From Hyphomicrobiales bacterium (GTDB taxonomy: Bacteria > Pseudomonadota > Alphaproteobacteria > Rhizobiales > Aestuariivirgaceae): DNA of 64,000 nt. The stretch is from assembly GCA_025359045.1 (NCBI GenBank), contig JANYHN010000010.1, forward strand, positions 1 to 64,000, in the 5' to 3' direction. The position numbers and the translations under genes are program-made. Positions 27,998 through 37,785 of this stretch are shown piece by piece. Position 1 is the stretch's first letter; each line of letters begins with the position of its first letter. The notes below the pieces were generated by a model, which was given only the letters and a program-made list of their open reading frames with translations, ran no database searches and was not told where the DNA came from.

Positions 27998-28744
27998 CTA
28001 AATAAGGTTAAGAAACTCCAAGCTGCCATCAAAATCAGTCTTGCGCCAGACCCTGCGTTGGGCTGCTTCCTCGTCCGTGCCCCACACTGCGATTTGAAAA
28101 TCTTCATCGACATGCGCGGCCTGCCAGCCTGCATCTGGCGAAATTTTGCCCGCTACTAGCATTAGGCCGAGCAACGCTGAACCTGTCAGCGTTGTTAAAT
28201 TATGCGCCACTGTCAGGCGGAATTTATCGAGGGCTGCGACATGTTTCTCAACGGCTGCTATTGTCGCAGCATCTTGCGCTTGGTGGATAACGCCTGTCAC
28301 CACTTTGAACTTTGCACCCATCATTGCTTCGGCCCAGCGCAGAATCGGATCCCACGCTGTCGTTTGCAAGATCGCTAACGCCTCTGGCTCACCAGCGCGG
28401 TAGCACACCAAATCTGAGCTTGAAAATTCAACCACTTGGCCCGCTACAAAAGCTCGCTCAGTTCCGGCCCTGTCAATCGCCGTGTTGGCAAGTTTTGTCA
28501 GAGGCATCGCTGCTGGGTTGATAACATCAACCTGCGCGTTCCACTCAGCAGCCACAGCATCAGCCAGTGCTTGCGACGGCAAAATCAATTTCGCTTTCAA
28601 TGGTGTTTTCACCACGCGACCATCCAGTGCAATGCACAGCTCATCCGTTACCGTGGCCAGTGTGTAAAACTTCTTCGGCAAAGGCCTCACAATGCGGTCG
28701 CGCGAAAGCCGTTCCCAGCGCTCGTCTGCAGTTTCAGTCGTCAA
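27998..28744 (-). CDS. ATP12 family F1-ATPase assembly chaperone
   Basis: Predicted chaperone for assembly of the F1 sector of ATP synthase, homologous to mitochondrial Atp12, which protects the alpha subunit. The sequence shows the family order: FYTLATV and ALDGRVVKTPLKAKLILPS, AVAAEWNAQ, MPLTKLANTAIDR, LVCYRAGEP and WDPILRWAEAMMGAKF. It has no ATG near the core. The likeliest start is TTG at 28744 (about 248 residues), overlapping the end of rluC; the track start at 28783 is also TTG. The rluC-ATP12 neighbourhood is common in alphaproteobacteria. Confidence 0.88.
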   Translation of the reverse strand: MTTETADERWERLSRDRIVRPLPKKFYTLATVTDELCIALDGRVVKTPLKAKLILPSQALADAVAAEWNAQVDVINPAAMPLTKLANTAIDRAGTERAFVAGQVVEFSSSDLVCYRAGEPEALAILQTTAWDPILRWAEAMMGAKFKVVTGVIHQAQDAATIAAVEKHVAALDKFRLTVAHNLTTLTGSALLGLMLVAGKISPDAGWQAAHVDEDFQIAVWGTDEEAAQRRVWRKTDFDGSLEFLNLI

Positions 28745-29711
28745 ATCTTTGCGGTTCAAATTCAAAACTTTCAAAAGTTGCAATCATATGATCAGGCAGC
28801 GGCGCTGTCACATCCACAACACCCTCGCGTGGATGGGGAAACATAATGCGCCGCGCATGCAGGTGCAAACGCTTGGCCACACCCTCAGGCATATCAACAT
28901 CGCCGCCATATTTATTATCACCCAAAATAGGCGTGCCGATATGGTTCATATGCGCGCGCAATTGATGCTGCCGCCCAGTCAAAGGCTTTAGTGAAACCCA
29001 AGCCGCCAGCTTGGTCTTATCCAGCACTGAATATTGCGTGACGGCGGATTTTTCATCCTCCTCCTCGCCCTCGCGCGAAGCCCGCATGCGGTCGCCATCT
29101 TCACTGCGCGCTTTGATCAGCGCCACATCAATCTTACCTTGCGCTGGAGAAGGCACACCCTTCACCACCGCCCAATAAGTTTTCTTCACAATGCGTGTGG
29201 CAAATAACTTGCCAAGCGCCGCAGCAACGGCGCGCCGCTTGGCAATGACAATGATGCCAGACGTGTCACGGTCTAACCGGTGCACCAACAAAGGTCGCTC
29301 GCCCAGCTCTTTGCCAAGGCCCATCAGCAGCCCATCAAGATGCACATGGGTTTTTGTTCCCCCCTGCACCGCAAAGCCAGATGGTTTGTTGAGCACAAAT
29401 AAATCTTTATCCTCATGCAACACCATACTCATGAACAAGCGCCGCTCTGCGTCCGTCAACGGTGTCACATCTTCTTTAGGAACATCAGCAGGCCGCTTGT
29501 CAAAGGCTAAAGGTGGCACACGAATATCCATGCCCGTGACGAGGCGGTGATTAGGCTTCACGCGGCCAGCACCAACGCGCACTTGGCCTGTTCGTGTAAG
29601 CTTGTTGAGATAAGCAAAATTCACCTGCGGAAAATGCACCTTGAACCACCGGTCCAATCGCATGCCGTCTTCATCGGCCGATACTTCATAACGCTTAACT
29701 TCTGCACTCAT
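28734..29711 (-). CDS. rluC: RluA-family 23S rRNA pseudouridine synthase (RluC-like)
   Basis: Converts uridines of 23S rRNA to pseudouridine. An S4-like N-terminal domain (RLDRWFKVHFPQVNFAYLNKL) precedes the catalytic domain, with the active-site Asp in the motif PLLVHRLDRDTSGIIVIAK and the C-terminal GRQHQLRAHMNHIGTPILGD. The 325-residue length suits RluC/RluD; RluC is preferred from genome context but not proven. Its start overlaps the crcB stop by four bases. Confidence 0.88.
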   Translation of the reverse strand: MSAEVKRYEVSADEDGMRLDRWFKVHFPQVNFAYLNKLTRTGQVRVGAGRVKPNHRLVTGMDIRVPPLAFDKRPADVPKEDVTPLTDAERRLFMSMVLHEDKDLFVLNKPSGFAVQGGTKTHVHLDGLLMGLGKELGERPLLVHRLDRDTSGIIVIAKRRAVAAALGKLFATRIVKKTYWAVVKGVPSPAQGKIDVALIKARSEDGDRMRASREGEEEDEKSAVTQYSVLDKTKLAAWVSLKPLTGRQHQLRAHMNHIGTPILGDNKYGGDVDMPEGVAKRLHLHARRIMFPHPREGVVDVTAPLPDHMIATFESFEFEPQRFDD

Positions 29712-30088
29712 GCGCTAAGTGTCCGCGCAACCATAAAGCCGCCAAACACGGCCAATATCGAAAGCATCACTGAGGCTATAGCATAAACCAGCGCCACCGA
29801 ATTTTCCCCGCGCTGAATTAATCCAAATACATCAAGCGTGAAAGCGGAGAACGTGGTGAAGCCGCCGAGAACGCCAGTCGTGAGAAACAACCGCAAATCA
29901 GGTTGATCCATAAATTTGTCCACTAAAACCGCCGAGAGCAATCCCATCAAAAAACTGCCAACAACATTCACAGTTAAAGTGGCCCAAGGAAAATCGTTCC
30001 CCAATAAACGAGGCGTGGCAAGGTTTACGCCAAAACGCAAAACTGAACCAATGGCCCCGCCCAGTGCGACCCATAGAAAACTGAACAC
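29708..30088 (-). CDS. crcB: Fluoride channel CrcB/Fluc
   Basis: Small four-helix inner-membrane protein that exports fluoride and forms dual-topology dimers. Family motifs are GGAIGSVLRFGV, TLTVNVVGSFLMGLL and LRLFLTTGVLGGFTTFSAFTLD, all intact. The 126-residue length is normal. The start is GTG at 30088, sharing one base with the corA stop (TAGTG), so its translation is coupled to corA. It is the only copy in the window, which fits the dual-topology homodimer form. I found no fluoride riboswitch upstream of corA. Confidence 0.93.
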   Translation of the reverse strand: MFSFLWVALGGAIGSVLRFGVNLATPRLLGNDFPWATLTVNVVGSFLMGLLSAVLVDKFMDQPDLRLFLTTGVLGGFTTFSAFTLDVFGLIQRGENSVALVYAIASVMLSILAVFGGFMVARTLSA

Positions 30089-31152
30089 TAAAGCCAGCCC
30101 TTATGCCGGAAATACCATAGAGGAACGATGGCCGATAAGATCATCAGTGCAATCGCGTAAGGATAACCCCAAACCCAGTCCAGTTCCGGCATCGCTTTGA
30201 AATTCATCCCATAAAGTGAAGCCACCAATGTGGGCGGCAAGAACACAACTGATGCAATCGAGAAAATTTTGATGATGCCGTTTTGCTCAATTGAAATCAT
30301 GCCGAGCACAGCATCAAGCAAAAAGCTGATCTTGCCCGTCAGATAGCCTGCATGTTCCGAAAGAGACTGAATATCGCGCTGCACCACCTTAAGCCTTGCC
30401 TTGTTCTCGCGCGTCTCTTTTGTCTCGGCTTTTTCCTTAGGAACCTTGGCGGCCACGCCTTCAACCACAACAACTTTGCCTTTTTTAGTCTGATCAAGCA
30501 CCGCCTGCATATAAGCAACCATGCGGCCCACGGAAACTAAGCTCTCACGCATCTTAGACGTAAAATCACCTTCCTCGCCCACTTTACCTAAAAGAGACTC
30601 CAAATTCTTGGGCTTCCTGCGTCGTGGGGTGCCATTTGGCCTACGGATGAAACTTGTTTCAAAAACATGGCGCGAGGTATCATCGACGATATGTCCCACA
30701 CGCTCCAAATGATCAGCGGCCCGGTCAATGACAGCTTCCAGCAAACTTATCATCACACCCCAGCCTGTCATAGCTGTAGTCTGCGGCTTCATTGCCTGGC
30801 GCACATAAACGGGGAAAGCTTGAGGATGATGATAGCGCACAGTGATCAGCTTCGTGTCGTGAATAATGAAGGTTACCGACGATGATTCTGGTCTATCTTC
30901 CTCGCCGCGCCTAATCAAATTTGCCGTCATGAATGTCGCGCCGTTTTCTTGATACAATCTGCTCGATGCTTCAATCTCTTCCAACTCGCCACGCGTTGGA
31001 ATGTCGATACCTAAGGCAGCCTCTACGGCTTTCTCCTCATCATGCGATGGGTCGACCAAATCAATCCACACCGCTTTACCAATCAGCCCCACATCCAAAA
31101 TTTTTGGATGCTCGATCAGGCAGTCTTTTTCTGTTTCGTAAAGTGAAAGCAT
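30088..31152 (-). CDS. corA: CorA-family magnesium/divalent cation transporter
   Basis: Pentameric inner-membrane Mg2+ channel. A large N-terminal cytoplasmic domain (residues about 1-290) with a long coiled helix is followed by two C-terminal helices. The selectivity signature is present as YGMNFKAMPELDW between them. There is a Lys/Arg-rich insert (RRPNGTPRRRKPKNLE) near residue 170. The 354-residue length is normal. It is first gene of a probable corA-crcB-rluC-ATP12 transcript and divergent from trmFO. Confidence 0.93.
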   Translation of the reverse strand: MLSLYETEKDCLIEHPKILDVGLIGKAVWIDLVDPSHDEEKAVEAALGIDIPTRGELEEIEASSRLYQENGATFMTANLIRRGEEDRPESSSVTFIIHDTKLITVRYHHPQAFPVYVRQAMKPQTTAMTGWGVMISLLEAVIDRAADHLERVGHIVDDTSRHVFETSFIRRPNGTPRRRKPKNLESLLGKVGEEGDFTSKMRESLVSVGRMVAYMQAVLDQTKKGKVVVVEGVAAKVPKEKAETKETRENKARLKVVQRDIQSLSEHAGYLTGKISFLLDAVLGMISIEQNGIIKIFSIASVVFLPPTLVASLYGMNFKAMPELDWVWGYPYAIALMILSAIVPLWYFRHKGWL

Positions 31153-31216
31153 GGCACGTGCTTATCAAGGCTAAACGCATCTGGCCACTGGAATTTATCT
31201 GTGATAGCCAGCTGAA

Positions 31217-32605
31217 ATGTTAAAACCAATTCATATTATCGGCGGTGGTATGGCAGGCTGCGAAGCGGCCTGGGCTGCAGCCAATGCTGGCGTTCCTGTG
31301 ATCCTCCACGAAATGCGCCCGCATGTGCAAACTGACGTGCACAAAACCACGGATTTGGCCGAACTTGTTTGTTCCAATTCATTCCGTTCGGACGATAAGA
31401 ACAATAACGCCGTCGGCCTGCTTCATGAAGAAATGCGCCTTGCTGGATCGCTGATGATGGCGGTGGCAGAAAACCATAAAGTTCCAGCTGGAGGTGCGCT
31501 GGCCGTTGACCGTGACGGCTTTTCAGCCGAGATGACCAAGTGCATCACGTCCCACCCTTTCATTGTCACCGAGCGTGGTGAGATCGACACCCTGCCACCC
31601 GAAGATTGGGACAATGTAATCATCGCCACAGGCCCGCTCACATCTGAAAAACTCGCCAAAGCGATCCAAACCAAGACCGGCGATGAAGGCTTAGCTTTCT
31701 TTGATGCCATTGCTCCGATCATTCACCGCGAATCAATCGACATGTCAAAGGCCTGGTTTCAGTCGCGCTATGACAAAGTAGGCCCTGGCGGCAATGGCAA
31801 GGATTACATCAATTGCCCCATGGATAAGGCGCAATATGAAGCCTTCATCAATGATTTAATCACCGGCGAGAAAACCGATTTCAAAGATTGGGAAAAATCT
31901 ACACCATATTTTGACGGCTGCTTACCCATTGAAGTCATGGCCGAACGCGGCCCTGAAACGTTGCGCCACGGGCCTATGAAACCTATGGGGCTGACCAACG
32001 CCCACAACCCCACTATCAAAGCTTATGCAGTGGTTCAACTAAGGCAAGATAACGCTTTGGGAACATTGTATAATATTGTCGGTTTCCAAACCAAGTTGAA
32101 ATATGCGGATCAGGTGCGGGTGTTCAAATCCATCCCCGGCTTGGAAAATGCTGAATTTGCAAGGCTGGGTGGCCTGCACCGGAACACATTCCTCAATTCT
32201 CCCAAGCTGTTAGACGATAAACTGCGCCTAAAATTTGAACCGCGATTGCGCTTTGCTGGGCAGATTACGGGTGTTGAAGGCTATGTTGAAAGCGGAGCCA
32301 TGGGGCTCATGGCAGGCCGCATGGCAGCCGCAGATCGATTGGGACGCGCCTATACTACCCCACCCGCCACAACTGCGCATGGTGCACTGATTAACCACAT
32401 CACCGGTGGACATATCGCCACGACCGACAACAAAACCCAAACCTTCCAACCGATGAACATCAACTTCGGCCTCATGCCACCACCCGACGCACCTAAAAAG
32501 AATGCAGATGGTAAAAACTTGAGTTTTAAAGACAAAGGGGTGGCGCGCAAACATGCCTATACCCAAAGAGCGATTGAAGATTTTAAAGCTTGGCTGGCGG
32601 TCTAA
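31217..32605 (+). CDS. trmFO: tRNA U54 methyltransferase, folate/FAD-dependent
   Basis: Uses methylenetetrahydrofolate and FADH2 to make ribothymidine at position 54 of tRNA. The FAD-binding motif is [13 protein letters not shown] (residues 7-19), followed by the family block [28 protein letters not shown] and the C-terminal INFGLMPPP. The 462-residue length is normal. Its end overlaps the stop of the convergent NDUFAF6-like gene by four bases. Confidence 0.95.
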   Translation: MLKPIHIIGGGMAGCEAAWAAANAGVPVILHEMRPHVQTDVHKTTDLAELVCSNSFRSDDKNNNAVGLLHEEMRLAGSLMMAVAENHKVPAGGALAVDRDGFSAEMTKCITSHPFIVTERGEIDTLPPEDWDNVIIATGPLTSEKLAKAIQTKTGDEGLAFFDAIAPIIHRESIDMSKAWFQSRYDKVGPGGNGKDYINCPMDKAQYEAFINDLITGEKTDFKDWEKSTPYFDGCLPIEVMAERGPETLRHGPMKPMGLTNAHNPTIKAYAVVQLRQDNALGTLYNIVGFQTKLKYADQVRVFKSIPGLENAEFARLGGLHRNTFLNSPKLLDDKLRLKFEPRLRFAGQITGVEGYVESGAMGLMAGRMAAADRLGRAYTTPPATTAHGALINHITGGHIATTDNKTQTFQPMNINFGLMPPPDAPKKNADGKNLSFKDKGVARKHAYTQRAIEDFKAWLAV

Positions 32606-33444
32606 AAACTCTCAGTTTTCGCCGCTTTCCATAAAAGCCATTGCTTGCGCCAAAAAGCAATTTCGGCGCCCGCTTTCATCACATTTCCGCGCCCAGCATC
32701 CAGCTTCTTTAAATACGCTTCCGTCAACGACACATGCAAAAAAGCGGGCATAACAGCTGGCTTAATTGTCCACGCGAGTTTCCGAGCCTGGTCTAGTCGC
32801 AGCCTGATTTTCTCTCGCAACTCTGAAAGCACAATGTTGAGCGAAGCCTCATTGTCAAAACCAATGACATCTGCTGCTGATGCATCACGCTGCTTCAATA
32901 AATCCAGCGGCACATAGCAACGCCCCGTCGCTCGGTGTCTTGGTAGTGAACGCATGAGGCCAGCCAATCCATATGCCACGCCGACCAGCCCCGCAGCCTC
33001 CGCACTTTCGAACGCTTCTTTGCGGCTCAAAACCAGCGATGCCATTTGAATGAGCGCCGAGGATGTTTCCCCTAAATAGCCTTCGAGGTCAGTCAGGCTT
33101 TGCATTGGGTCAGAATAGAGATCAAAAATCTTGGCCTTCACCAGATTTTGCAAAGCATGTTTGGGGAGATCGCCCGCTTCAATTGCAGCGGCCAAACTCT
33201 GAGCCACAGGGTGTTGCTGTTCTTCACCATTGTAGATCGCATCAATTGTATCCAACCACCATTGATAGCGAATTTCGCCCACAGTTGCGTCGCTCACCAA
33301 TTCAGGAATGCGAGAGACCTCAATGTTGAAAGCATAAAGCGCGTTCAGATGTTTGCGGCTTACTTCAGGCGCAAACAACGAGGCGAGGAAACGATCTTTG
33401 TCCCCTGCCCGCACGAGATCAAAACAATACTGATCACTATCCAT
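32602..33444 (-). CDS. NDUFAF6-like squalene/phytoene synthase-fold protein
   Basis: Has the squalene/phytoene synthase fold but is probably not a prenyl synthase. Where true enzymes carry a first Asp-rich motif after the YAF segment, this has [18 protein letters not shown]. At the second motif it reads [17 protein letters not shown] with no DxxxD. The segment [15 protein letters not shown] and this motif loss match the complex I assembly factor NDUFAF6 group. It shares its start/stop (TAATG) with the NDUFAF3-like gene. A role in complex I biogenesis is inferred from homology and context. Confidence 0.75.
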   Translation of the reverse strand: MDSDQYCFDLVRAGDKDRFLASLFAPEVSRKHLNALYAFNIEVSRIPELVSDATVGEIRYQWWLDTIDAIYNGEEQQHPVAQSLAAAIEAGDLPKHALQNLVKAKIFDLYSDPMQSLTDLEGYLGETSSALIQMASLVLSRKEAFESAEAAGLVGVAYGLAGLMRSLPRHRATGRCYVPLDLLKQRDASAADVIGFDNEASLNIVLSELREKIRLRLDQARKLAWTIKPAVMPAFLHVSLTEAYLKKLDAGRGNVMKAGAEIAFWRKQWLLWKAAKTESF

Positions 33445-33785
33445 TAATCCACCGCAACAAATGCACCGGCCACGCGGCGGCGTTCAGACAGAACTTGATT
33501 GTAAGTATGCACAGCGGAACTTGTGCTCATAAAATCGAATGGTAGGTTTTCTCTGGCAAATAATTCAAACATTGCGCGCGGTGGTCGCACCATTTGTGCG
33601 CCAGTTCCCATCAACACAAAATCTATTTCCGCACGCTCGGCAAGCAGCTCAGAAAATTTAATGCCATCCCAAGCCCTCATACCGCTGGGCAACACCAGCA
33701 GATTGCCAAAATGCGAATGTTCACCAAACCGAAATCCGCCATTGCCAAACGAGGCAATGGCATATTGCTGCGGCAGGAATTTCAC
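33444..33785 (-). CDS. NDUFAF3/Mth938-like protein (DUF498)
   Basis: A 113-residue single-domain protein of the Mth938-like fold, relative of mitochondrial complex I assembly factor NDUFAF3. Motifs are FGNGGFRFGEHSHFGNLLVLPSG, EIDFVLMGTGAQM and FDFMSTSSAVHTYNQVLSERRRVAGAFVAV, which match the family end to end. Its start overlaps the secF stop as ATGA and its stop overlaps the NDUFAF6-like start, so the secD-secF-NDUFAF3-NDUFAF6 genes form one coupled operon. Confidence 0.88.
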   Translation of the reverse strand: MKFLPQQYAIASFGNGGFRFGEHSHFGNLLVLPSGMRAWDGIKFSELLAERAEIDFVLMGTGAQMVRPPRAMFELFARENLPFDFMSTSSAVHTYNQVLSERRRVAGAFVAVD

Positions 33786-34720
33786 TTCTTAGGGGCCACG
33801 GCCTTCCCATCAGCCGCCGGCAATTCGCGCTTGGTGCCTAGCAAAATCAGCACTGGTGCAGCAACAAAGATGGAGGAGTAAGTGCCAACAATAACGCCCC
33901 AAATCATCGCAAAGGTGAAGCCCCGAATAACTTCACCACCAAAAATGTAAAGCGCAAGCAGAGCCATCATAGTTGCCAGTGAAGTCAAAATCGTACGTGG
34001 TAACACCGAGTTGATTGAATGATCAATCAAATCCGCCAGACCCATGGATTTGAATTTACGCAAATACTCGCGAATACGATCAAACACCACCACAGTGTCG
34101 TTCAACGAATAGCCGATAATTGTCAAAATTGCAGCAATGATTGAGAGGTTGAAATCCAAACCAATCAAGCAGAAAAGGCCGATTGAAAGCGTCACGTCAT
34201 GGAGCAATGAAAGAATGGCACCCAAAGCAAATTGCCATTCAAACTGAAACCATAAATAGATCATGACGAATAACAAAGCGAGTAACACAGCCGAAATAGC
34301 CTGCTGTGTCTTTTCGTCAGATACCGTTGGCCCGCTCGTTTCAGTTGAACGAATTTCAACATCTGCGCCAAGTGCAGCTTTCAATTTTGCTTGAGCAGCA
34401 TTGTCGGCAGTTTCGCCGCCCTTTTGCGCCTCAACTCGAATTTTCACATCCGTTGGCCCGCCAAACTGTTGCAGCTCAACCGCACCAATCCCCAATTCAT
34501 TCAGTGTTGTGCGCAGCTTATCAATTTCCGCTGGCCCTTTGGTGCGGATGGTGATCACCGATCCACCCTTAAAATCGATGCCGTAATTCAAGCCGATTGT
34601 GACGAATAGAAAAATCGATGCCGCGCATAAAATACCAGAGATAAAAAAGCCAAAACGACTCCACCTCATAAACGGATATTTGGTGTCGTCCGGAATAAGA
34701 CGAATAGGTTTCCAGGCCAT
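33782..34720 (-). CDS. secF: Protein translocase subunit SecF
   Basis: Partner of SecD in the proton-driven pulling of preproteins through SecYEG. The periplasmic P1 region follows helix 1, with the signature GIDFKGGSVITIRT. The second half carries five helices, with IIGYSLNDTVVVFDRIREYLR as the core motif. The track starts at 34759; ATG at 34720 (MAWKPIRLIP) overlaps the secD stop as TAATG and gives 312 residues. Confidence 0.96.
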   Translation of the reverse strand: MAWKPIRLIPDDTKYPFMRWSRFGFFISGILCAASIFLFVTIGLNYGIDFKGGSVITIRTKGPAEIDKLRTTLNELGIGAVELQQFGGPTDVKIRVEAQKGGETADNAAQAKLKAALGADVEIRSTETSGPTVSDEKTQQAISAVLLALLFVMIYLWFQFEWQFALGAILSLLHDVTLSIGLFCLIGLDFNLSIIAAILTIIGYSLNDTVVVFDRIREYLRKFKSMGLADLIDHSINSVLPRTILTSLATMMALLALYIFGGEVIRGFTFAMIWGVIVGTYSSIFVAAPVLILLGTKRELPAADGKAVAPKK

Positions 34721-36408
34721 TAGAGGGTAATCTCCTTCGGGCGTTTCCATTTCACCCACATGGCAACCATGAATTTGGTGAGCAGGAACGCAGTAAACAA
34801 AGTGGTGGCGATGCCCACAGCAAGTGTGACGGCAAAGCCGCGAATAGGGCCGGAGCCAACACCGAACAAAACCACCGCCGCAATGAGTGTTGTGACGTTG
34901 GCATCAAGCACGGTGGCAAACGCGGCTTTAAAGCCAGTTTCGATTGCGCCCATAGCAGTGCGGCCATTGCGCCATTCTTCGCGAATGCGCTCATAAATCA
35001 GAACGTTTGAATCAACCGCCATGCCGAGTGTCAGAACGATACCAGCAATGCCGGGCAGCGTGAGCGTGAAGCCAAACAACGACATGATTGCAACCAGCAT
35101 CAGCAAATTGATCAAGACGGCAATATCGGCAATAACACCATAAAGCCCGTATGGCAGCAGCATGAAAATCATAACTGCAATAAGCCCCACCAAGCTGGCA
35201 ATTAAACCAGCGCGGATTGAATCAGCACCCAGTGACGGCCCAACCACTTGCTGTTCGATCACATCTAACTTGGCAGGCAACGCACCTGATTTTAAAACCA
35301 CGGATAAGCTTTGTGTCTCTTCGAGCGTGAAATTACCTGAAATTTGTGCAGAACCACCGAGGATTGCTTCGTTAATCCGCGGCGCACTCATGATCACATT
35401 ATCGAGCACAATGGCAAACGGCTTATCAACATTTTCAGCCGTCAGCTTGCCAAACTTTACAGCCCCACGTTGGTTCAGCTTGAAACTGACAACTGGCCGA
35501 TTGTTCTGATCGAAGCTAGGTTGCGCGTCAACCAGATCAGCACCACTGACTGAATCACGCGATGCAGTTTTGAGCCACATCTGCGGAAGAGTTTTAACCT
35601 CATCCTCTGTTGGTTTAATGTAATCAGTCTTTGCGTCTTCGGCATCCTTCTTTTTCTTTGCGATCAAACGGTCAACATCTTCTTTTTGCGGAAACGCTTT
35701 GCAATCAGGTGGAACGGCCTGCGTAGCGCTTTGCGGTTGTTCTGCGCAAAGAAGTGTGAGGCTCAAAGAACCAGTTGTTTCCAATGTTTCTAAAACCGTA
35801 TTTAAATTTTGCTTTCCGGGCAATTGGATGCTTACGCGGTCTTTGCCCTGTTGTTGCAAAATCGGCTCGGTCACACCGCTGCCGTTAAAGCGACTTTCAA
35901 AAATCTTAAGGGACTGCTGAATTGCTGCTGAAACTTTGGCATCTAAACCAGCCTGTTCTGTTACAAAGCTGAACTGATCCGCATTTTGAGTCAGTTTAAA
36001 CAAGTTAGACGCAGTTCCGCTACCCAGCAAACCCACATCAAGTGGCTGAAGCAATTTGTTGAGTTCAATTTTGGCCTTATCATAATCTTCTGGCTTTAAT
36101 ATGCGAACCGAAACGCCATTATCAATTTTCGAAATATTGCTATAACCAATCTTGGCATCGCGCATACCAGCACGAATATCGCCCGTCAGTTGATCTTGCA
36201 ACTTGCGCATCATATCTTTTTTATCAACAGCCATGAGAACGCTGCCGCCGCCTTGCAAATCCAGGCCCAGTGTAAGCGGGCGCAAACCCAAATTGTCGGC
36301 CATAAATTTCTGCGCGCCAACTGGCAACACATTCGGCGATGCGATCAAGAGCGAAAGCAAGACCGATCCTAAGATCGCCAGAATCTTCCAGCGTGCATAA
36401 TGAAACAT
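34720..36408 (-). CDS. secD: Protein translocase subunit SecD
   Basis: Six-helix inner-membrane protein with a large periplasmic domain that assists Sec export. The signature LRPLTLGLDLQGGGSVLMAVD follows helix 1, and the C-terminal membrane domain has the motif TLGMAVDSNVLIYERIREEWRNG. The 562-residue length is normal. It follows yajC by 12 bases and overlaps secF; the yajC-secD-secF order is canonical. Confidence 0.97.
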   Translation of the reverse strand: MFHYARWKILAILGSVLLSLLIASPNVLPVGAQKFMADNLGLRPLTLGLDLQGGGSVLMAVDKKDMMRKLQDQLTGDIRAGMRDAKIGYSNISKIDNGVSVRILKPEDYDKAKIELNKLLQPLDVGLLGSGTASNLFKLTQNADQFSFVTEQAGLDAKVSAAIQQSLKIFESRFNGSGVTEPILQQQGKDRVSIQLPGKQNLNTVLETLETTGSLSLTLLCAEQPQSATQAVPPDCKAFPQKEDVDRLIAKKKKDAEDAKTDYIKPTEDEVKTLPQMWLKTASRDSVSGADLVDAQPSFDQNNRPVVSFKLNQRGAVKFGKLTAENVDKPFAIVLDNVIMSAPRINEAILGGSAQISGNFTLEETQSLSVVLKSGALPAKLDVIEQQVVGPSLGADSIRAGLIASLVGLIAVMIFMLLPYGLYGVIADIAVLINLLMLVAIMSLFGFTLTLPGIAGIVLTLGMAVDSNVLIYERIREEWRNGRTAMGAIETGFKAAFATVLDANVTTLIAAVVLFGVGSGPIRGFAVTLAVGIATTLFTAFLLTKFMVAMWVKWKRPKEITL

Positions 36409-36420
36409 CGAATGGTCGCC

Positions 36421-36795
36421 TTATTTCTTTTTCTTGTTTGAAACCGGAACGGCAACACTGTCATCAGCTTTCATCGGCTCGCCCTTCGAGCGGACATCTG
36501 CAATGCCTTGGCGCAGTACACGAACTTTAACATTTTCGCCCACTTCAACCAGAAGCTCATTGTCATCAACAACCCGCACCACTTTGCCGATCAGGCCACC
36601 ATTGGTGACAATGGTATCGCCACGTGTGGCCTTACCCAGCATGGCTTGATGTTCTTTCAATTTGGTTTGTTGTGGACGGATCATGAAAAAATAAAACACC
36701 ACAGCAATCAAAATCATTGGCACAACAAAGCCAATTAAATCACCAGCGCCCGGTCCTCCAGCAGCGGTTTGGGCAAAAGCCTCAGTCACAAACAT
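36421..36795 (-). CDS. yajC: Sec translocase accessory subunit YajC
   Basis: Single-span inner-membrane protein that joins SecDF. Helix residues about 20-42 (LIGFVVPMILIAVVFYFFMIRPQQ) are followed by the conserved cytoplasmic stretch TRGDTIVTNGGLIGKVV and a Lys-rich tail ending KKKK. The 124-residue length is normal. It is first gene of the yajC-secD-secF-NDUFAF3-NDUFAF6 run and divergent from the DUF815 gene, with 126 bases between them in which I see no certain promoter. Confidence 0.94.
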   Translation of the reverse strand: MFVTEAFAQTAAGGPGAGDLIGFVVPMILIAVVFYFFMIRPQQTKLKEHQAMLGKATRGDTIVTNGGLIGKVVRVVDDNELLVEVGENVKVRVLRQGIADVRSKGEPMKADDSVAVPVSNKKKK

Positions 36796-36921
36796 TCACA
36801 TCTCCCTCGTCGCCCAAGCTAATCTAGGGGCGAAACAAAACTTGCGCGGAATATAGCTATGGATTAGGCCATTGCAACCTCGAACCTCTCAAAATTTAAC
36901 TGTTTTTCACGGCAGACAGAT

Positions 36922-37785
36922 ATGGCAAAAACCACCGAAATCGCTCAATTAACCCGCATTGCAGATGCATTAGAGCGCATTTCTCCGCCGCCACCTTCCG
37001 TGCCGGATTTCAAAAATGACTCGGCTTTCATATGGAATGCCACTCCAGCTGGCCTTATTCCGATTGTAAAAGTGAATCGGGTTAACATCTCACTTTTACA
37101 AGGCGTCGACAATTCACGAGACACTCTAATAGAGAATACGCGACGTTTTGCTCGTGGCCTGCCCGCCAACAATGCCCTGCTGTGGGGTGCACGCGGCATG
37201 GGAAAGTCGTCTTTGGTGAAAGCCGTTCACCGCGCTGTTTCAACTGAAACGAAATCAGTTCTGAAAATTGTTGAAATCCACCGGGAGGATATTGAAAGCC
37301 TGCCGGCCCTCATGTCCCTTGTGCGCAAGAATGCAAAGTTTAAATTCATCATTTTTTGCGATGATCTGTCTTTCGACGCCGACGACACTTCCTACAAATC
37401 TCTGAAAGCTGCCTTGGACGGTGGGTTGGAAGGCCGCCCTAACAACGCCATTTTCTATGCCACCAGCAATCGCCGCCACCTCCTGCCGCGTGACATGATA
37501 GAGAACGAACGCTCAACAGCCATCAACCCGTCTGAAGCCGTTCAAGAAAAGGTTTCGCTTTCTGATCGCTTTGGATTGTGGTTGGGCTTTCACAATTGCA
37601 GCCAAGACGAATTCTTCGCCATGGTCGATGGCTATGCCAAGCATCACAAACTGAAAATTAACGCCGATGCGCTCCATGCCGCCGCCAACGAATGGTCGGT
37701 GACCAGAGGGGCAAGATCAGGCCGAGTGGCTTGGCAATTCATTCAGGACTTGGCTGGCAAGCTGGGACAACAGTTGATTGACTAA
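36922..37785 (+). CDS. DUF815-family AAA+ ATPase
   Basis: Cytosolic P-loop ATPase of unknown role. The Walker A motif is LLWGARGMGKSSLVKAVH (near residues 91-108), the Walker B-like motif is FKFIIFCDDLSFDADD and the sensor region is AIFYATSNRRHLLPRDM. The family's EKVSLSDRFGLWLGFHNCSQD motif is present. The 287-residue length is normal. Gene neighbourhoods of this family often include yajC/secDF in alphaproteobacteria, as here, but no functional link is established from this sequence. Confidence 0.88.
   Translation: MAKTTEIAQLTRIADALERISPPPPSVPDFKNDSAFIWNATPAGLIPIVKVNRVNISLLQGVDNSRDTLIENTRRFARGLPANNALLWGARGMGKSSLVKAVHRAVSTETKSVLKIVEIHREDIESLPALMSLVRKNAKFKFIIFCDDLSFDADDTSYKSLKAALDGGLEGRPNNAIFYATSNRRHLLPRDMIENERSTAINPSEAVQEKVSLSDRFGLWLGFHNCSQDEFFAMVDGYAKHHKLKINADALHAAANEWSVTRGARSGRVAWQFIQDLAGKLGQQLID

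Noticed and set aside
31153-31216. Fluoride riboswitch expected upstream of corA-crcB
   Set aside because: The 64-base gap to trmFO lacks the conserved aptamer pattern and is too short to hold it with a promoter.
32602-33444. Phytoene or squalene synthase for carotenoid or hopanoid synthesis
   Set aside because: Both Asp-rich substrate motifs are missing, there are no other isoprenoid pathway genes nearby, and context favours the NDUFAF6 group.
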